Shown in pieces: positions 24,505 through 35,465 of a stretch of DNA of 64,000 bases (position 1 is the first letter of the stretch; each line of letters opens with the position of its first letter). A program made the translations under genes and the position numbers. The stretch covers positions 50,181,473 to 50,245,472 of the forward strand of contig OZ018338.1 of the NCBI GenBank assembly GCA_963969495.1, in the 5' to 3' direction. Origin of the DNA: Ceratothoa steindachneri (Eukaryota > Arthropoda > Malacostraca > Isopoda > Cymothoidae). The notes below the pieces were generated by a model. The model was not told where the DNA came from, ran no database searches, and worked only from the letters and a program-made list of their open reading frames with translations.

Positions 24505-25189
24505 GAATGCCCCGGAGGGAATTGCTATACCCATGATGCAATCAGGACACAAACATGGGATTAGATATTGATTTCAATCGGAGTGAAAGAAGTGAACTCG
24601 GCGTCGATAGCGTTCAATTTTGCACCCTCAATGTCTCTCGTTCCCACTTCGTGTCTGGCTCGGAATCAAGCAAGGACTTTTCCTTATTTTCTGAACATAA
24701 TCAATTAAGATTTATTGTCACTAGATACTGCTGCAATTTCAAATAAAGGAAATAAGGTGGCGTTGGAGGGAATATATGGGTGAAATAAGAAATGAATGTA
24801 TGTGCAAGCATGAATAGTGTGGTCATTGATGGGAGAATTATGAAAATGCAACATCTTCCACACCGACTCCACTCAAGCCAGAACCGTCAGAATGGAAGGG
24901 CAGGTATTTACCAAAAGAAATAGAGACTAAAACAGAGTAAGTCTTTATTCAAACGCGGAATCTCGACTCAAGAAAGGGCGTTAATCTCGCTTCAGATGAT
25001 ATTTCTAAATTGTAAAAGGATGTTGCTAATGAAGTAATTAATATAAACATGAAAAATAATGAAAAAAAAGATAAAACATGTTAAAAATTATATGAAGTTG
25101 GATGTACAAATGTTCAACATAAGGGAATTTTTGCAAGATTAGCCAAATTACCTTCAATTCATATCAAATTTGTCCCCCTTTATTTTCTT

Positions 25190-26137
25190 CAGTCTTGCCT
25201 TATTGCCAATCTTGTGAATGCCATGCACTTTTATTGACCCTTCTTGCCTTTAGTATTGAATTATTGCCGGGATAGTGAACCACATTCACTTATTTCACCA
25301 CTTCTTTCCTTTAGTCTAGCCTTATTACCAGTCTAGTAAAAACGTTTCACTTTTGTCACCCCTTCTTTCCTTAATTCTTGCCTATTTACACCAGCCTAGT
25401 GAAGGCCATTCACTTTTGTCACCCCTTTTTCCTTCAATCATGCCTTATTGCCGTTATAGTGAAAAATATTCACTTTTATCACCCCTTCATCCCTTCCCTC
25501 TTGCCTTATTGCTGAAAAAGTAAAATGTATTCAGTTTTCTCACCCAAACTTTCGTTCAATCTGGCCTAAAGAAAGCCATTCACTTTTGTTACCCCCTCCT
25601 TTTCTTCATTATTGCCTTGTTGTCGATCTAGTGAAAGCATTTCATTTTGTCACACATTCTTTCCTTCACCCTTGCCTTATTGCGGGATAGTGAAAGTCAT
25701 TCACTTTATCATCAACCATTTCCACCACTCTTGTTTTATTGCTGGTCTAGTGAAGCCATTCACTTTTGTCACCACTTCTTTCCCCTTGCCTTTCCTTCTT
25801 CTCTATCTAGTGAAAGCCATTCACTTTTGTCACCACTTCTTTCCTTCTTCGTTTCCTTCTTGTCTGTCTAGAAAAAGCCATTCGCCTTTGATAAGACTTC
25901 TTTTCTTCTGCCTTTGCTTCTTGTCTGTCTAGTAAAAGCCATTCACTTTAGTCACCACTTAATTTTTTCTGCCTTTACTTCTTCTCTGTATAGAGAAAGT
26001 CTTTCAATTTTGCCACCACCTCTTTCCTTCTGCCTTTCCTTCTTTTCTGTCTAGTGAAAGCCATTCACTTTTGTCACCACTTCTTTCCTTCTGTCTTTCC
26101 TTCTGCCTTTCCTTCTTGTCTGTCTACTGAAAGCCAT
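25190..26137. repeat. Minisatellite, ~61-bp unit, about 15 diverged copies
   Basis: Repeating unit is approximately TAGTGAAAGCCATTCACTTT followed by TGTCACC, a C/T-rich CTTCTTTCCTTCTGCC segment and CTTGTCTGTC. The GAAAGCCATTCACTTTTG core recurs about every 60-62 bp. Divergence is greatest at the left end. The right end is cut off abruptly by the left inverted repeat of a Tc1-like transposon near 26140. The 74-106 codon ORFs here derive from the repeat. Confidence 0.9.
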
Positions 26138-26139
26138 TC

Positions 26140-27714
26140 TAATAAGTATTCGTACACCTTCAAAATTGAATTTTAATAGACCCCCTAACCTATCAAACTT
26201 CATGAAATTTACACATTAGATGTATATTAATGTAAAGTTAAAAGTTATGGGCACAAAAAGGTCTGAAACAGAATTGATATTCAGTAAACTTAAAATTAAT
26301 GAAAACAGGTAGGAGGGAAGTATTCATACAAATCGATATTTGGTGATTAATACTTAGTTGCGTAACCTTTTTTGGCTTTCACCGCCATCTATCGTTTCCT
26401 GTAGTTCTTCACTAGTGCGCTGCAACGTTCCTTTTGTATTTCGGCCCATTCTTCTTTTCAAATTACCTTCAATTTTTTGATGTTCTTGGGACCCCTCAAA
26501 TGAATCTTGCTTTTTAATGTTCGCCACAAGTTCTCTATTGGAATCAAATCTGGCGACTGACTAGGCCACTCTAGAACGTTTATATTGTTTTTTACGGAAC
26601 CATTCTCGAGTAGCTTTCTTAGTATGCTTCAGATCATTATCTTTTTGAAAGATCCATCCCTCTCCAAGTCCAAGCTTCTCTACAGAAACAAACAGATGTT
26701 CTTCTAAAATGTCTTTGTAGATTGCCGAATTCATGGCCCCATCTATGATGTGGATATTGCTGGTACCCTCAGATGAGACCCCTTTCCCCCACACCATGAT
26801 GCTACCTACCCCAAACTTCAAGGCAGGGATGGTGTTCTTAACCTCCGTCTTTCCTCCAGAGAGGACGGCCATCGTTACAACCAAACAATTCTATTTTTGT
26901 CTCGTCTGAGCACATGACATGATCCCAGAACTCAGCAGGGTTCTCCAAATGCTCACGTGTGAGCTTAAACCTTGCAGCTCGTGTCTCTTCAGCAGCCAAA
27001 GTGTCTTCATTGGCCTGCGAGACTTAAAATCATGCCAGTTCAATTCATTCACTACTGATCGTTCGCTTTGTGACTGACGTTCCTGCCGCCAGTAGGTCAT
27101 CTTGAATTTCCTTGGCGCAGCTCTAACCTTCCTGAGTATTAGAAGAGAAGCTTTGGCGGAAATCATCCGAGGAGCACTTGAACGTTAAAGTTTGATGATG
27201 GTTCCTACCTTTTCGCACTTGAGAACGACACAGCCAATGGTGCTGAAAGCTATTTTCATCTGGTCAGATATCTTTCAGTAACTCAGCTCATCAGTATAGA
27301 GCTTCAGGATCACCATTTTATGGTCATTGGAAAGTTCTTTATTCTTCGCCATGATAAGGTCTTTACTGCGGAACATCGGCTGTTAAATGGCATTCCAATC
27401 TTTCTGGAGCTCTTGTTGACTGCTGTAAATATTATTGGAATCCTGTAGAAGATGCTTTGCACAATCACATATAATAGTATGTCTCACATGTGCTTTTAGA
27501 AATGAATTTCGTTAGGTTTATGTTTCTGTACGAAAACTTATTTCACCCCTGTTTTTGTTAATTTTAATTTTACTGAAAATCAGTTCTGTTTCATGCCTTT
27601 TTGTCCACAGAACTTTTAACTTTGCATTGATATACATCTATTGTGTAAATTTCATGAAGTTTGAAGGGTTAAAGGTCTATTAAAATTGAATTTTGAAGGT
27701 GTAAGAATGCTTAT
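26140..27714 (-). mobile_element. Tc1-like transposon with long (~200 bp) inverted repeats
   Basis: The left end (26140-26335) and the reverse complement of the right end (27515-27714) align over about 200 bp. Shared blocks include ACACCTTCAAAATT, CAAACTTCATGAAATTTACAC, GATGTATAT, AAAGTTAAAAGTT and CAGTAAA. The right end reads TACAGTAGGCAG outward, consistent with a Tc1-type CAGT terminus next to TA. The left end begins only at AATAAGTATTC, so about 12 bp seem lost where it abuts the 61-bp minisatellite. A transposase relic lies between the repeats. Long inverted repeats of 200-250 bp are known for some Tc1-family elements. Confidence 0.85.
26347..27352 (-). pseudogene. Tc1-like transposase relic
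   Basis: Minus-strand start at 27350-27352 gives MAKNKELSNDHKMVILKLY, the paired-type HTH start of Tc1 transposases. After an in-frame stop and a frameshift come EETRAARFKLTREHLENPAE and MCSDETKIELFG (first catalytic Asp, about 26890-26930). Then follow GVGSIMVWGKG, IIDGAMNSAIYKDIL and [13 protein letters not shown] (second Asp, about 26625-26650). The last block is [20 protein letters not shown] (about 26510-26575), carrying the third-residue region, and the relic ends near GYATKY with TAA at 26347-26349. The order and length (about 335 codons) match an intact Tc1 transposase, but several frameshifts and stops inactivate it. It sits between the long inverted repeats of its own element. Confidence 0.88.
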
Positions 27715-27959
27715 TTCTGCCTACTGTATCTACAATTATTGTCGAGTTCCTTTGGACTTAACAGTGCATCTTTAACTTTCGTTTTCCACCACACATTCTG
27801 GCTTTCAGTAATTTTGACTTCAAGTTTATTAAATTGGAATACTCATTTACGTCAATTTTTTATATAGCAATTTGACTTCAAGCTTTAAAACTTTAAAAGG
27901 TTTTGATTGATTGATTTCTACATGGTTGATCAATTACTATGGAATCATTAACCAACGAC

Positions 27960-28230
27960 GGTATTCTATTTTTACATTACATATATTACCTAACCAAACC
28001 TAACATAACTTAACCTACCCTGTCCTAACCTAAACTAACCTGATCTTACCTAACCTAACCTAAACTAACCTAACATTACCTATCCTAACCTTACCTAACA
28101 TAACAACCTATCCTAACCTAACCTATCAACCTAGCCTAACCTAACCTAAACTAATCTAACCTGACCTCGCCTATTCTAGATTAGGTTCGTTAGGTTAAGT
28201 AAAGTTAGGTTTAGTTAGGTAGGGTAATAT
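27960..28230. repeat. Degenerate AACCT/AGGTT (telomere-like) repeat with a strand switch
   Basis: From about 27990 to 28175 the plus strand is dominated by CCTAACCTAAC-type pentamers with many variants. After ATTCTAGATT (28173-28182) the complementary GTTAGGTT type takes over to about 28228. The pentamer TTAGG is the canonical telomere repeat of many arthropods. This is an internal, diverged tract, not a telomere end. Confidence 0.85.
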
Positions 28231-28681
28231 CAAGCTTTAAATAACCTTAGGCTACCCTCATCTTTACAAGATTTGGTTTAAGGATTTGAGTATTTGTTTA
28301 TAATTCTTACTAGGTTAGTTAATCCTGATGTATTTTGAAAGAACTAAGTGTTAAGTTGTAATTTATTAAATCTTTTAAAGGATATTGATTTAGTTCCGAC
28401 GTTTGTGGAGTCCTTTGCTATCATAATTTAAACTTCTAAAGTTCTGCTTGATCTCCATGAAATCTCTTACAGGCTTGGCTAATTTCAAACTTATGCTTGC
28501 TGCCCAGCGCGAGAGCAAAGGGGACTTATTGTTTTGTCTGACAACCTAGTTGACTTCCTCCTGGCTGCTGTTTGTATAATTTCCCCGACTTTAAATTTCA
28601 TTATTCATCACACTGTGTTTCATTTCTGGATATTATATTTCGGAGTAGCCAATTTTGGCTTAACTTATACTTTTCTTGAAG

Positions 28682-28836
28682 TAGTCCGGCAGATCTGTGA
28701 CAAAATTAAGCTGATTCGTGCACTTTGTGGTAAAAGCATGAAACTTATTATGATCGTTCTTCATACTGTTCTTAACTATTTCAGATATGGAGCCATCTTG
28801 AAAACATGTTTTGGCCACCATTTTCAAGATGGCCGC
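28682..28836 (+). repeat. Left inverted repeat of the candidate large transposon
   Basis: Matches the reverse complement of 36238-36385. Contains a perfect 12-bp hairpin: CCATCTTGAAAA (28793-28804) and TTTTCAAGATGG (28821-28832). A 126-codon ORF overlaps it (28534-28914) but is unlikely to be a gene. Confidence 0.75.
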
Positions 28837-29494
28837 CAAGTATGCCAGTTACGCGCATTTTCAGATGATAGTTACAGTTCAGTGACGACAACTTATGAAA
28901 ACCATCCTTTTTAACATTTGGCCTCTATTTTGATGCCTATAAAATAACCTCTGGCATTGCTGTAGATACTTTCTGGTACACTTATATCGAAATCGGCAAA
29001 TGGGGACTAAAATAATTTTTATAGGATCCTGTACTTAATGTCGATTCCGAAGCAGTATAAGAAGTATATATTTTCATAAACAGCACGATGAATGCACCAC
29101 AGGACATAATGTAGGGGTTAAAATCTGACCATTGTGTCAAATAATGCGATTCCTGTTGAGCATATAGGCATTTTGTGCATGTTCAACTTAATTGGATGCC
29201 GCAAAAATAAACATTGAGTCCCATGAAATGACATAATGAATTATTTTAACATTAGTCATTATTTAATACAATTGACTTTTTCCAGGCATTGGTTCTTTCA
29301 TATGTTCATTAGTTTGTACTTCAATACAACTATGTGCATGCATCACTTGCATAAATCTAATATAGTTTTTTCTATTTTCAGATTCCACATCCTTCAAGCA
29401 TTTGTGGATCGTGTTGCACAACTAGTCAGTAGACAGTAGTTTAGATAATAGCTTTGATGGTGGCTTTTAATAATGACTGAGAAACAGTATATGC

Positions 29495-30125
29495 TTGTCT
29501 GCTAAGAGTGGGCGGGAATCATCCGCATGTCCAGCTGATTGGGACAAGTGCATCCTATGCCAGGAGGACAAGCTTGAGTCTCTGCAGTGTCCCAGTAACA
29601 CTAGAAGAGACGACTATGGTGTTGGATATAAATCAGTTGGTGAAAACTTGCAAAAGTTTGCACACTTGAATGCACTCCCATTCAATATTGCTATGCTTGA
29701 TGAAGGTGATGGAGTTGTGGTCACACTCACAAAACATTGTGCAAAATGGCATAAATCATGCATACTGAAGTACAACACAAAAAAACTCAAAAGAACAGAG
29801 AATAGAAAATCTTCTGAAGCAGAGTCCATTGAAACCAGTGATTCTGAAATGTTTACACGACAACAGTCACATGTACCATCGTGTTTGAAACAACAAGTCT
29901 GTTTTATTTGTGAGGGTGAAGCGAGCAAATTCAATTGACTACATGATGTCACCACAAAAAGGCTTGGTGACCCTGTCTCAGAATGTGCACAGATCCTCCA
30001 GGATCAGAAATTACTGGCTCTGCTCAGCAGTGGTGATCTCATAGCGCCCAGGAAACCAAATATCATGCTGGTTGCCTTGTTAACTTATACAACAAAGCAA
30101 ACCGTTAGCGGGATAAGACGAAGGA
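29495..30125 (+). pseudogene. N-terminal Cys/His modules of the large element protein
   Basis: An open stretch of 147 codons (29495-29938) shows KCILCQEDKLESLQCPS near residues 19-35, the conserved stretch FNIAMLDEGDGVVVTL, and KHCAKWHKSCILKYN (residues 85-99). This pairs CxxC with HxxxWHxxC and suggests zinc binding. A second module begins VCFICEG at residue 135 and continues after a stop and frameshift as LGDPVSECAQILQDQKLLAL, then a remnant of a KYHAGCLVNLYN motif near 30066-30095. Paired CxxC and HxxC modules fit a DNA- or protein-binding zinc domain; that use is inference. This ORF is the longest unbroken N-terminal piece, and its Met at 29495 may not be the true start. Confidence 0.6.
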
Positions 30126-31484
30126 TGAAGATCCTGATAGTATGTTGCTTGGCATTACTATGGCCAAATTAGTTAGCTACATCGAAGATATAACAATGAA
30201 TTCGAGTGTTGGCCCTGTATTTAAACTAAGTCATTTGACAAAGAAATAAATCCCAAAATTCGAGTCCTTAGGATTGAAGTCTGATACAAGGCTACACACA
30301 ATATGGCATAAGTAAAGAATATGTAGCCAATTCCCAGATCTTAATGACCACAAGGATGGAAGAGAGATTCTCCTAGTCTTTGACAAAGATGTTAGGAATC
30401 TGTCCATAAAGTTTGTAAGGAGCATCCTGATGATGGAGGAAGACATCTCACCAGAGCTGCTCAAATTGTAAGGCGTGAAATTCTGAAGATGAAATCGTCC
30501 TTCAATGGGTCATTTGACCAAGAATGTCAAAAGAATTCTGTCCCACCAGTCTTGCTAGCCTTAGTATAAATGATCCTCGATGAACCATCAATTGGTTCTG
30601 AAACAAACAACACCAATATTTAACAGGCAGCTCTTTCTATCGGCCAATTGCTCCAGTTTAATTCCCATTTTCGGCGCAGTGAACGCTCTAGCAATATATA
30701 TCACATAGCAGTGTCAGAGAAACTCCATTACCCATCTATCTAGCAGCAGATGTGCATACTAAAATGAGAAAGAAAGAACTTGTGGAAACACTTTATGCTC
30801 TAGGACTTTCAGTTTCCTATGACAGGCTTCTGTCAATCTCAACAGTTGAAGGTAATAAAACATTTCATAGATTCCATGAAGAAAATGTTGTTTGCCCTCC
30901 AAAGTTACTGCGTGATGTGGTCACTGGAGGAGCTATTGACAATGATCCAAGCAGTACAACTGCAAAAAGACAGCTTTTACGAAACAAGTATATCTCTCAC
31001 ACATGAGAATGTGACCAGTAAGATAATTATGGCTCTGTCAGAAGGATACACCAGTGTTATTCCATTGCTTCTCAGACATAAATAGCCACAAGTGCTTGAG
31101 CGGGCTGCTCCTGCACAACCTCTACCCTTGCTGATGAAAGATGCTGTGAAAGAGAAGGAGGTGTAAGTATTTGAATACCTCATCCATATCTGTGCCATGA
31201 ATGTTAATTTAGAGTTCTACATGTATTTTTACATACTATTAATGCTGTGTTTTTTGGCAGCTAATAGCTGATGTAGGCTGAGTTGTAATAATGCACTCAC
31301 TCAAACATACCATTATCAAAGTAATCTGTTGTTAGCCACTGGTATATGTAAACTGAAATGCCATTAAGTATTCTTCTCATTCAGCTTTACTTCATCTTTA
31401 CTACTCTTTTACATATGCATCTGAATATGATTCAGTTACAAAATGGCACCTAAAACAGCTCTTTATCTTGATTGTGTATTACAG

Positions 31485-32780
31485 AAGACTGCGAGAAGTG
31501 ATGGATTCAGTGGTAAAGCAAAATGAGGATGGGACTGGACCAGTCACGTGGGCAGCTATCATGCCCCAAAACAAGCGGAGCATGATTTTCTACCTGGAAT
31601 CTCAGCACTCCTGCTACTCTTCCATGAAGATTCAAAATCACCAGCAATGATTGCCCATACATTTAAGCTTATATGCAAAGCAACTAGCCATTTAAATCCA
31701 GGACAAACACCTTTTGCCACTATGGATCAGCCACTTTTTGTGATAGGTAAAAAGCTGTAATGGAATTTTCCAGATTTATATGGTGAGGATATTCTGGTCA
31801 CAATGCTTGGTTGTCTGCATACAAAAATGGCTTTTCTGAAGTGTATTGGTGATTGGTTAAATGAGAGTGGCTGGACAGCAGCTTTGGTTGAAGCCAACAT
31901 TGTAACAGCTGGGAAAGCTGAATCTTTCCTCAAGGCCTCACATGTAACAAGAACACGCTCTGCTCATCAGGTAACTGCATGTGGTCTGTACATTCTCATG
32001 TTGAAAGCCTACCGAGAATATACTCAATCAAGTGTAGGGGATCACATGTCATTTGAGGAATGGCTGGCTTCAAGGACTGAAAGTAGTCTACACGCGGAGT
32101 TCTGGCATGTAACCCTTGTCCTGAAAAAGCTGTTACTTGTATATGTAAGGTCTCTCAGGGAATGAAATTTCAGTTTTTACATTGAGGCACTCACAAAAAT
32201 GACTCCATGGAGGTTTGCTTTAGATCACAGTAACTATTCCCGGTTGCTTTCAGTACACATATGAGATATGGCAACACTTCACATCACCCATCAAGCTTTG
32301 CGTGCTAACTTCCAGAAGGGCCACTTCGTTTTTCATAAGACAAAGAATTAGTTTTCTGCCATGCCGCTGGACCAAGCACTTGAGCAGAATAATGCTTTGG
32401 TAAAGGGTTATGGTGGAGCAGTGGGGCTGAAAGAGAGTCCTTCTGCGTTCCTGAGATGGATGGTGTCAGTACAAGAAATGACCCGCATGATTAGTGAATT
32501 TAAAGAAGATGCAAGAATTCATCCAAGGAAAAGCAGTACTCTACATCATGACCAAACACCAAGTGCACAAACTTCTTTCCAAACAGATGTATCCATTCTG
32601 TTCAAAGCAATAGAAGGTTATGGTAATACATTCAGGAAAGAGAGCAGAGATCTTGTTTTGTTAGACACCAAAGACATTGCCTACCCAGCTGTAGTTCAGA
32701 CTGTCAAGACAATTGAGGGTATTGGCAATCAGCAGTATGACGAATTTGTCAGAGACAGACTTGAACATTCAAAATAAATA
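31485..32780 (+). pseudogene. Central conserved region of the large element protein
   Basis: Fragments in order: RRLREVMDSVVKQNEDGTGP (31485-31545); after a frameshift, YHAPKQAEHDFLPGISALL and FKLICKATSHLNPGQTPF (31560-31760); MLGCLHTKMAFLKCIGDWLN and FEEWLASRTESSLHAEFWH (31803-32165); and from 32361 MPLDQALEQNNALVKGYGGA, EDARIHPRKSST and YPAVVQTVKTIEGIGNQQYD to 32777. These segments are relatively long and undamaged, which suggests they were conserved before inactivation. I recognise no catalytic motif here. The MPLDQALEQ segment is preceded by damaged HFVFHKTKN-type sequence. Confidence 0.55.
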
Positions 32781-33459
32781 TCTCTATGATCCAATTAAAC
32801 GTAATAAACTCTCACTATTCCATTGCCCTCCTGTGAGAGAAAAGTCTAAATCACAACTACAAGTCTAATCACTGAAAAGTGACTGTTCTTTGTTTTCTAG
32901 ACATTTCAGAGCATGTCAGACACGTGAAGGAGACCTATATCAATTCTTTGCCCATGAAAATCAGGCAACTCCACCAGCCTTAGCTCACCTGGGAGAACTT
33001 CACACGGGAACAAAGTCATCTTTGGTACCTACTCTGGAGGCAGCTGCTCCACAACAGCCTGAAACACACCTGTAGATGCATAAACCATTGATGGAGCTGT
33101 TGTCTTGAATATGCTCAAACCTGGTCAAAACTGTGTAACATTTTCTGATTATGCAAATCAGGTGTTCACACCATATGTACTAGATAAGCTTGAAAATATG
33201 ATTAGATTAGACATTGTCTGGGAAAGATATTTCCATAACGGTCTTAAATCAGAAACCAGGACTCAGAGGGGACAAGGAAAGCGAAAAAGTGTAACTGAGG
33301 GTGGTCTACTTCCTAGAATTTGGCTAGATTTGCTGAAGAACAACCAAAATAAAGCAGAGCTCTTCTCTTTCCTAGCCAGACATATAGGATTATCCAAGTT
33401 CCTAAGGTTAGGCAGTTATTTCTGACATGTGAAGAGAATGTCTTTGTTAACTCAGCAAA

Positions 33460-33960
33460 AGATACAATCTGTCTTGCACCTTGCAGTCACGAGGAAACGG
33501 ATACCAGGCTTTTCTTTCATATGGCAAATGTTGTGACTTATGGAAACACAAGGGTTACGATAAAAAACATTTGATACTGATGTGCTAGTTTTGGCTGTTG
33601 CATTAGTTCACAATCTTGGTGTGGCAGAACTCTGGTTGGCATTTGGAAAAGGAGACACATACAGGCATATACCATGCCACCTTACTTCAAATGCACTAGG
33701 CCCTGAGAGGTTCAAGGGCCTACTTTTCTTCTATGCCTTTACAGGATGTAATGTTGTCTCAGCATTTATGGCAAATCAAAGCTGTAAGCATGGGATACTT
33801 GGATGGCTTATCCTGCAGTCTCCAAAACATTTGCTGATCTCTCATCCACATAAACAAGCATTGATGAGCACCAGTTTGCACACCTGGAACGGTTCAAGGT
33901 CATCTTATATGACAGAATCAGTGAGTCAGTCCATGTGAATGACTGCAGGAAGGGCCTATT
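33460..33960 (+). pseudogene. PIN/FEN1-like nuclease domain of the large element protein, one acidic residue lost
   Basis: Three motifs follow in the order and spacing of PIN/5'-nuclease folds: CSHEETDTRLFFHMA (HEETDTR at 33488-33508), then FDTDVLVLAVALVHNLG (DTDVLVLA at 33573-33596), then FYAFTGCNVVSAFMANQ (TGCN at 33741-33752). In FEN1/XPG-type enzymes such clusters hold metal-binding acids, and the third motif is normally G-x-D. Here it reads TGCN, with AAT at 33750-33752 where GAT would give Asp. GVAELWLAFGKGDTYRHIP and SNALGPERFKG sit between motifs two and three. Assignment to the PIN-like superfamily is my inference from motif pattern. A frameshift near 33565 separates the first two motifs. 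Confidence 0.5.
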
Positions 33961-34306
33961 TATAAAGAAAGACAGGCAGATAATGAACATTCCACCCACA
34001 CAGGCAGCTCTCTGGCAGCATGCCAATTGGGCCGCCTTACAGGCTGGTCACATCTGGGGACAGTCAGTTGTCAAACAGCCTGATGTTCTAAGTTTTTATG
34101 AGTGGGGGTGGACAAAAGAAAGTGACTCTGGACCTTGGAAGCCTCTGTGGACCACACTACCAGAAGCGACGGAAGCTTGCAGATAAATCATTCAGTGGAA
34201 GTGTAAAAAAGGATGCAGGAAGAGACCTGGATGTGGCTGTGCAAAAGTAGAATTAAGATGCACAGAATTATGCCACTGCAGTGGTGAATGTACAGAGAGA
34301 AATTGA
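33890..34306 (+). pseudogene. C-terminal region and Cys-rich tail of the large element protein
   Basis: Reads VNDCRKGLFIKKDRQIMNIP, PTQAALWQHANWAALQAGHIWGQ in two pieces, and EWGWTKESDSGPWKPLWTTL (33935-34186), then a stop. In a shifted frame from 34199 it continues KCKKGCRKRPGCGCAKVEL and RCTELCHCSGEC, ending TGA at 34304-34306. The CxxxC...CxC...C...CxC...C spacing resembles CXC/tesmin-type zinc-binding repeats. This tail is a hallmark of the family as I recall it. Confidence 0.55.
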
Positions 34307-34716
34307 ACACAACATATATACATAAGTTACATTATGATTAGCTTAATGATTATGAAAAGTATTATATGTGTCATGATATCATGAAAATGCCACTCACTAC
34401 ATTATACATAGGTTTGGACTATCATATTATCATCTGTGGTAACAAGACACATGCACATATTAGATGAATGATTATATCAGTTATAATATTATAATACTAT
34501 ATTTCACTATTTTGACTTATGATATATATGTTTAAAGGATTGGTGTATATAACTGATATTCATTTTCTAAACAATGATCAAACATATAGAAACACATATA
34601 AATACTTTTGAGAGTAGTTTGCTATAATGTATTAACCCGTCTGCGGCTGAACATAATCAGCATCCTAATTAGTAGCGTGCGAGTCTAGTCACGGGCGACC
34701 TGACATCTCACTACAG

Positions 34717-34741
34717 CGGTCGGTCGGTCGGTCGGTCGGTC
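34717..34741. repeat. (GGTC)n microsatellite
   Basis: About six uninterrupted CGGT units. Confidence 0.95.
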
Positions 34742-34847
34742 CCCGTTTTGCTTTTTTGCTTTTGTAATGGCATTGCAACTATTAGGCCGATTCTAACGAA
34801 ATGTAAAACCCTTATGTTGTTTTATATTCTCTCTCGAATCATTACCT

Positions 34848-35465
34848 ACACAACCTACACCACCACCGCCTACACAACCTAAAACACCACCACCTACACA
34901 ACCCTACACCACCAGCACCTACACTATCAACACCTGCACCACCACCAGCTACACCACCACAACCTGCACTACCACTACCTACAACACCTACACTACCATC
35001 GAATACGCCTGCACCTCCTACACTACTACCTACACTACCACTACCTACACCACCACTACCTACACCACCACTACCTTCACCTACACCACCACCACCTACA
35101 CCGTTAACTCTACACTACCTATACCACAACCACCACCCACACCACTACCATTTAAACCGCCTACACCACCATCACATACACCACCACCACCTATACCACC
35201 ACCTCCTACAACAAATACATAACCCAACCTCCTACAACACATACATCACCACCACCTAAACTACCAACACCTACACCAACACCACCTACCCAGAACCACC
35301 TACACCACCACCACTTCCATCTAAAAACCACCACCTGCACGACCTTCCTCACAGCCTACCCCTCCACCACCTACACCACCGCCACCTAGCACACCATCAC
35401 CATCACCTACACCACCACGACCTACGCCATCTACACTACCATCACCTACACCACTTACACCACCA
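34848..35465. repeat. Degenerate CCTACACCACCA array
   Basis: About 620 bp of imperfect trinucleotide-rich CCTACACCACCACC-type repeats. The flanks at about 34740-34845 and 35470-35562 are diverged direct repeats of each other; both contain TGTTTTATATTCTCTCTC or TGTTTTATATTCTCTTTC followed by GAAT. No ORF is supported. Confidence 0.88.

Larger units (their letters stand above)
23395..25035. repeat. Dispersed repeat, copy B, interrupted
   Basis: Same family as 7440-8265. Homology runs from 23395 to about 23626 and resumes at about 24505 to 25035. The interruption is described separately. As in copy A there is no coding signal; both copies share a GTCTTTATT block near the right end. Confidence 0.75.
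29495..34306 (+). pseudogene. Degraded gene for a large Zn-finger / PIN-like nuclease / Cys-rich protein (uncharacterised animal family)
   Basis: A colinear series of plus-strand fragments covers about 4.8 kb and, allowing for frameshifts and stops, reads as one protein of roughly 1,500 residues. Order: Cys/His modules (29500-30120); a helical region (30130-30560); a conserved segment with SVSYDRLLSIST and a DNDPSSTTA block (30720-31150); a segment beginning RRLREVMDSVVKQNEDG (from 31485); a long conserved central region (31550-32780); then CPPVREKSKSQLQV and FRACQTREGDLYQFFAHENQ (32785-33070); a PIN/FEN-like domain (33470-33960); and a Cys-rich tail. A possible intron with GTAAGT at 31163 and ACAG ending 31484 separates two segments. 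I recognise the overall pattern from repetitive uncharacterised proteins in invertebrate genomes; no function is established that I know of. This copy is clearly inactive. Confidence 0.7.

Noticed and set aside
25612..25932. 106-codon Ser/Phe/Pro-rich ORF
   Set aside because: Derives from the 61-bp minisatellite; the repeat period and drift explain it.
28534..28914. 126-codon ORF with hydrophobic N-terminus
   Set aside because: It overlaps the left inverted repeat and hairpin of the candidate transposon, and the inverted partner at 36.2 kb does not keep the frame.
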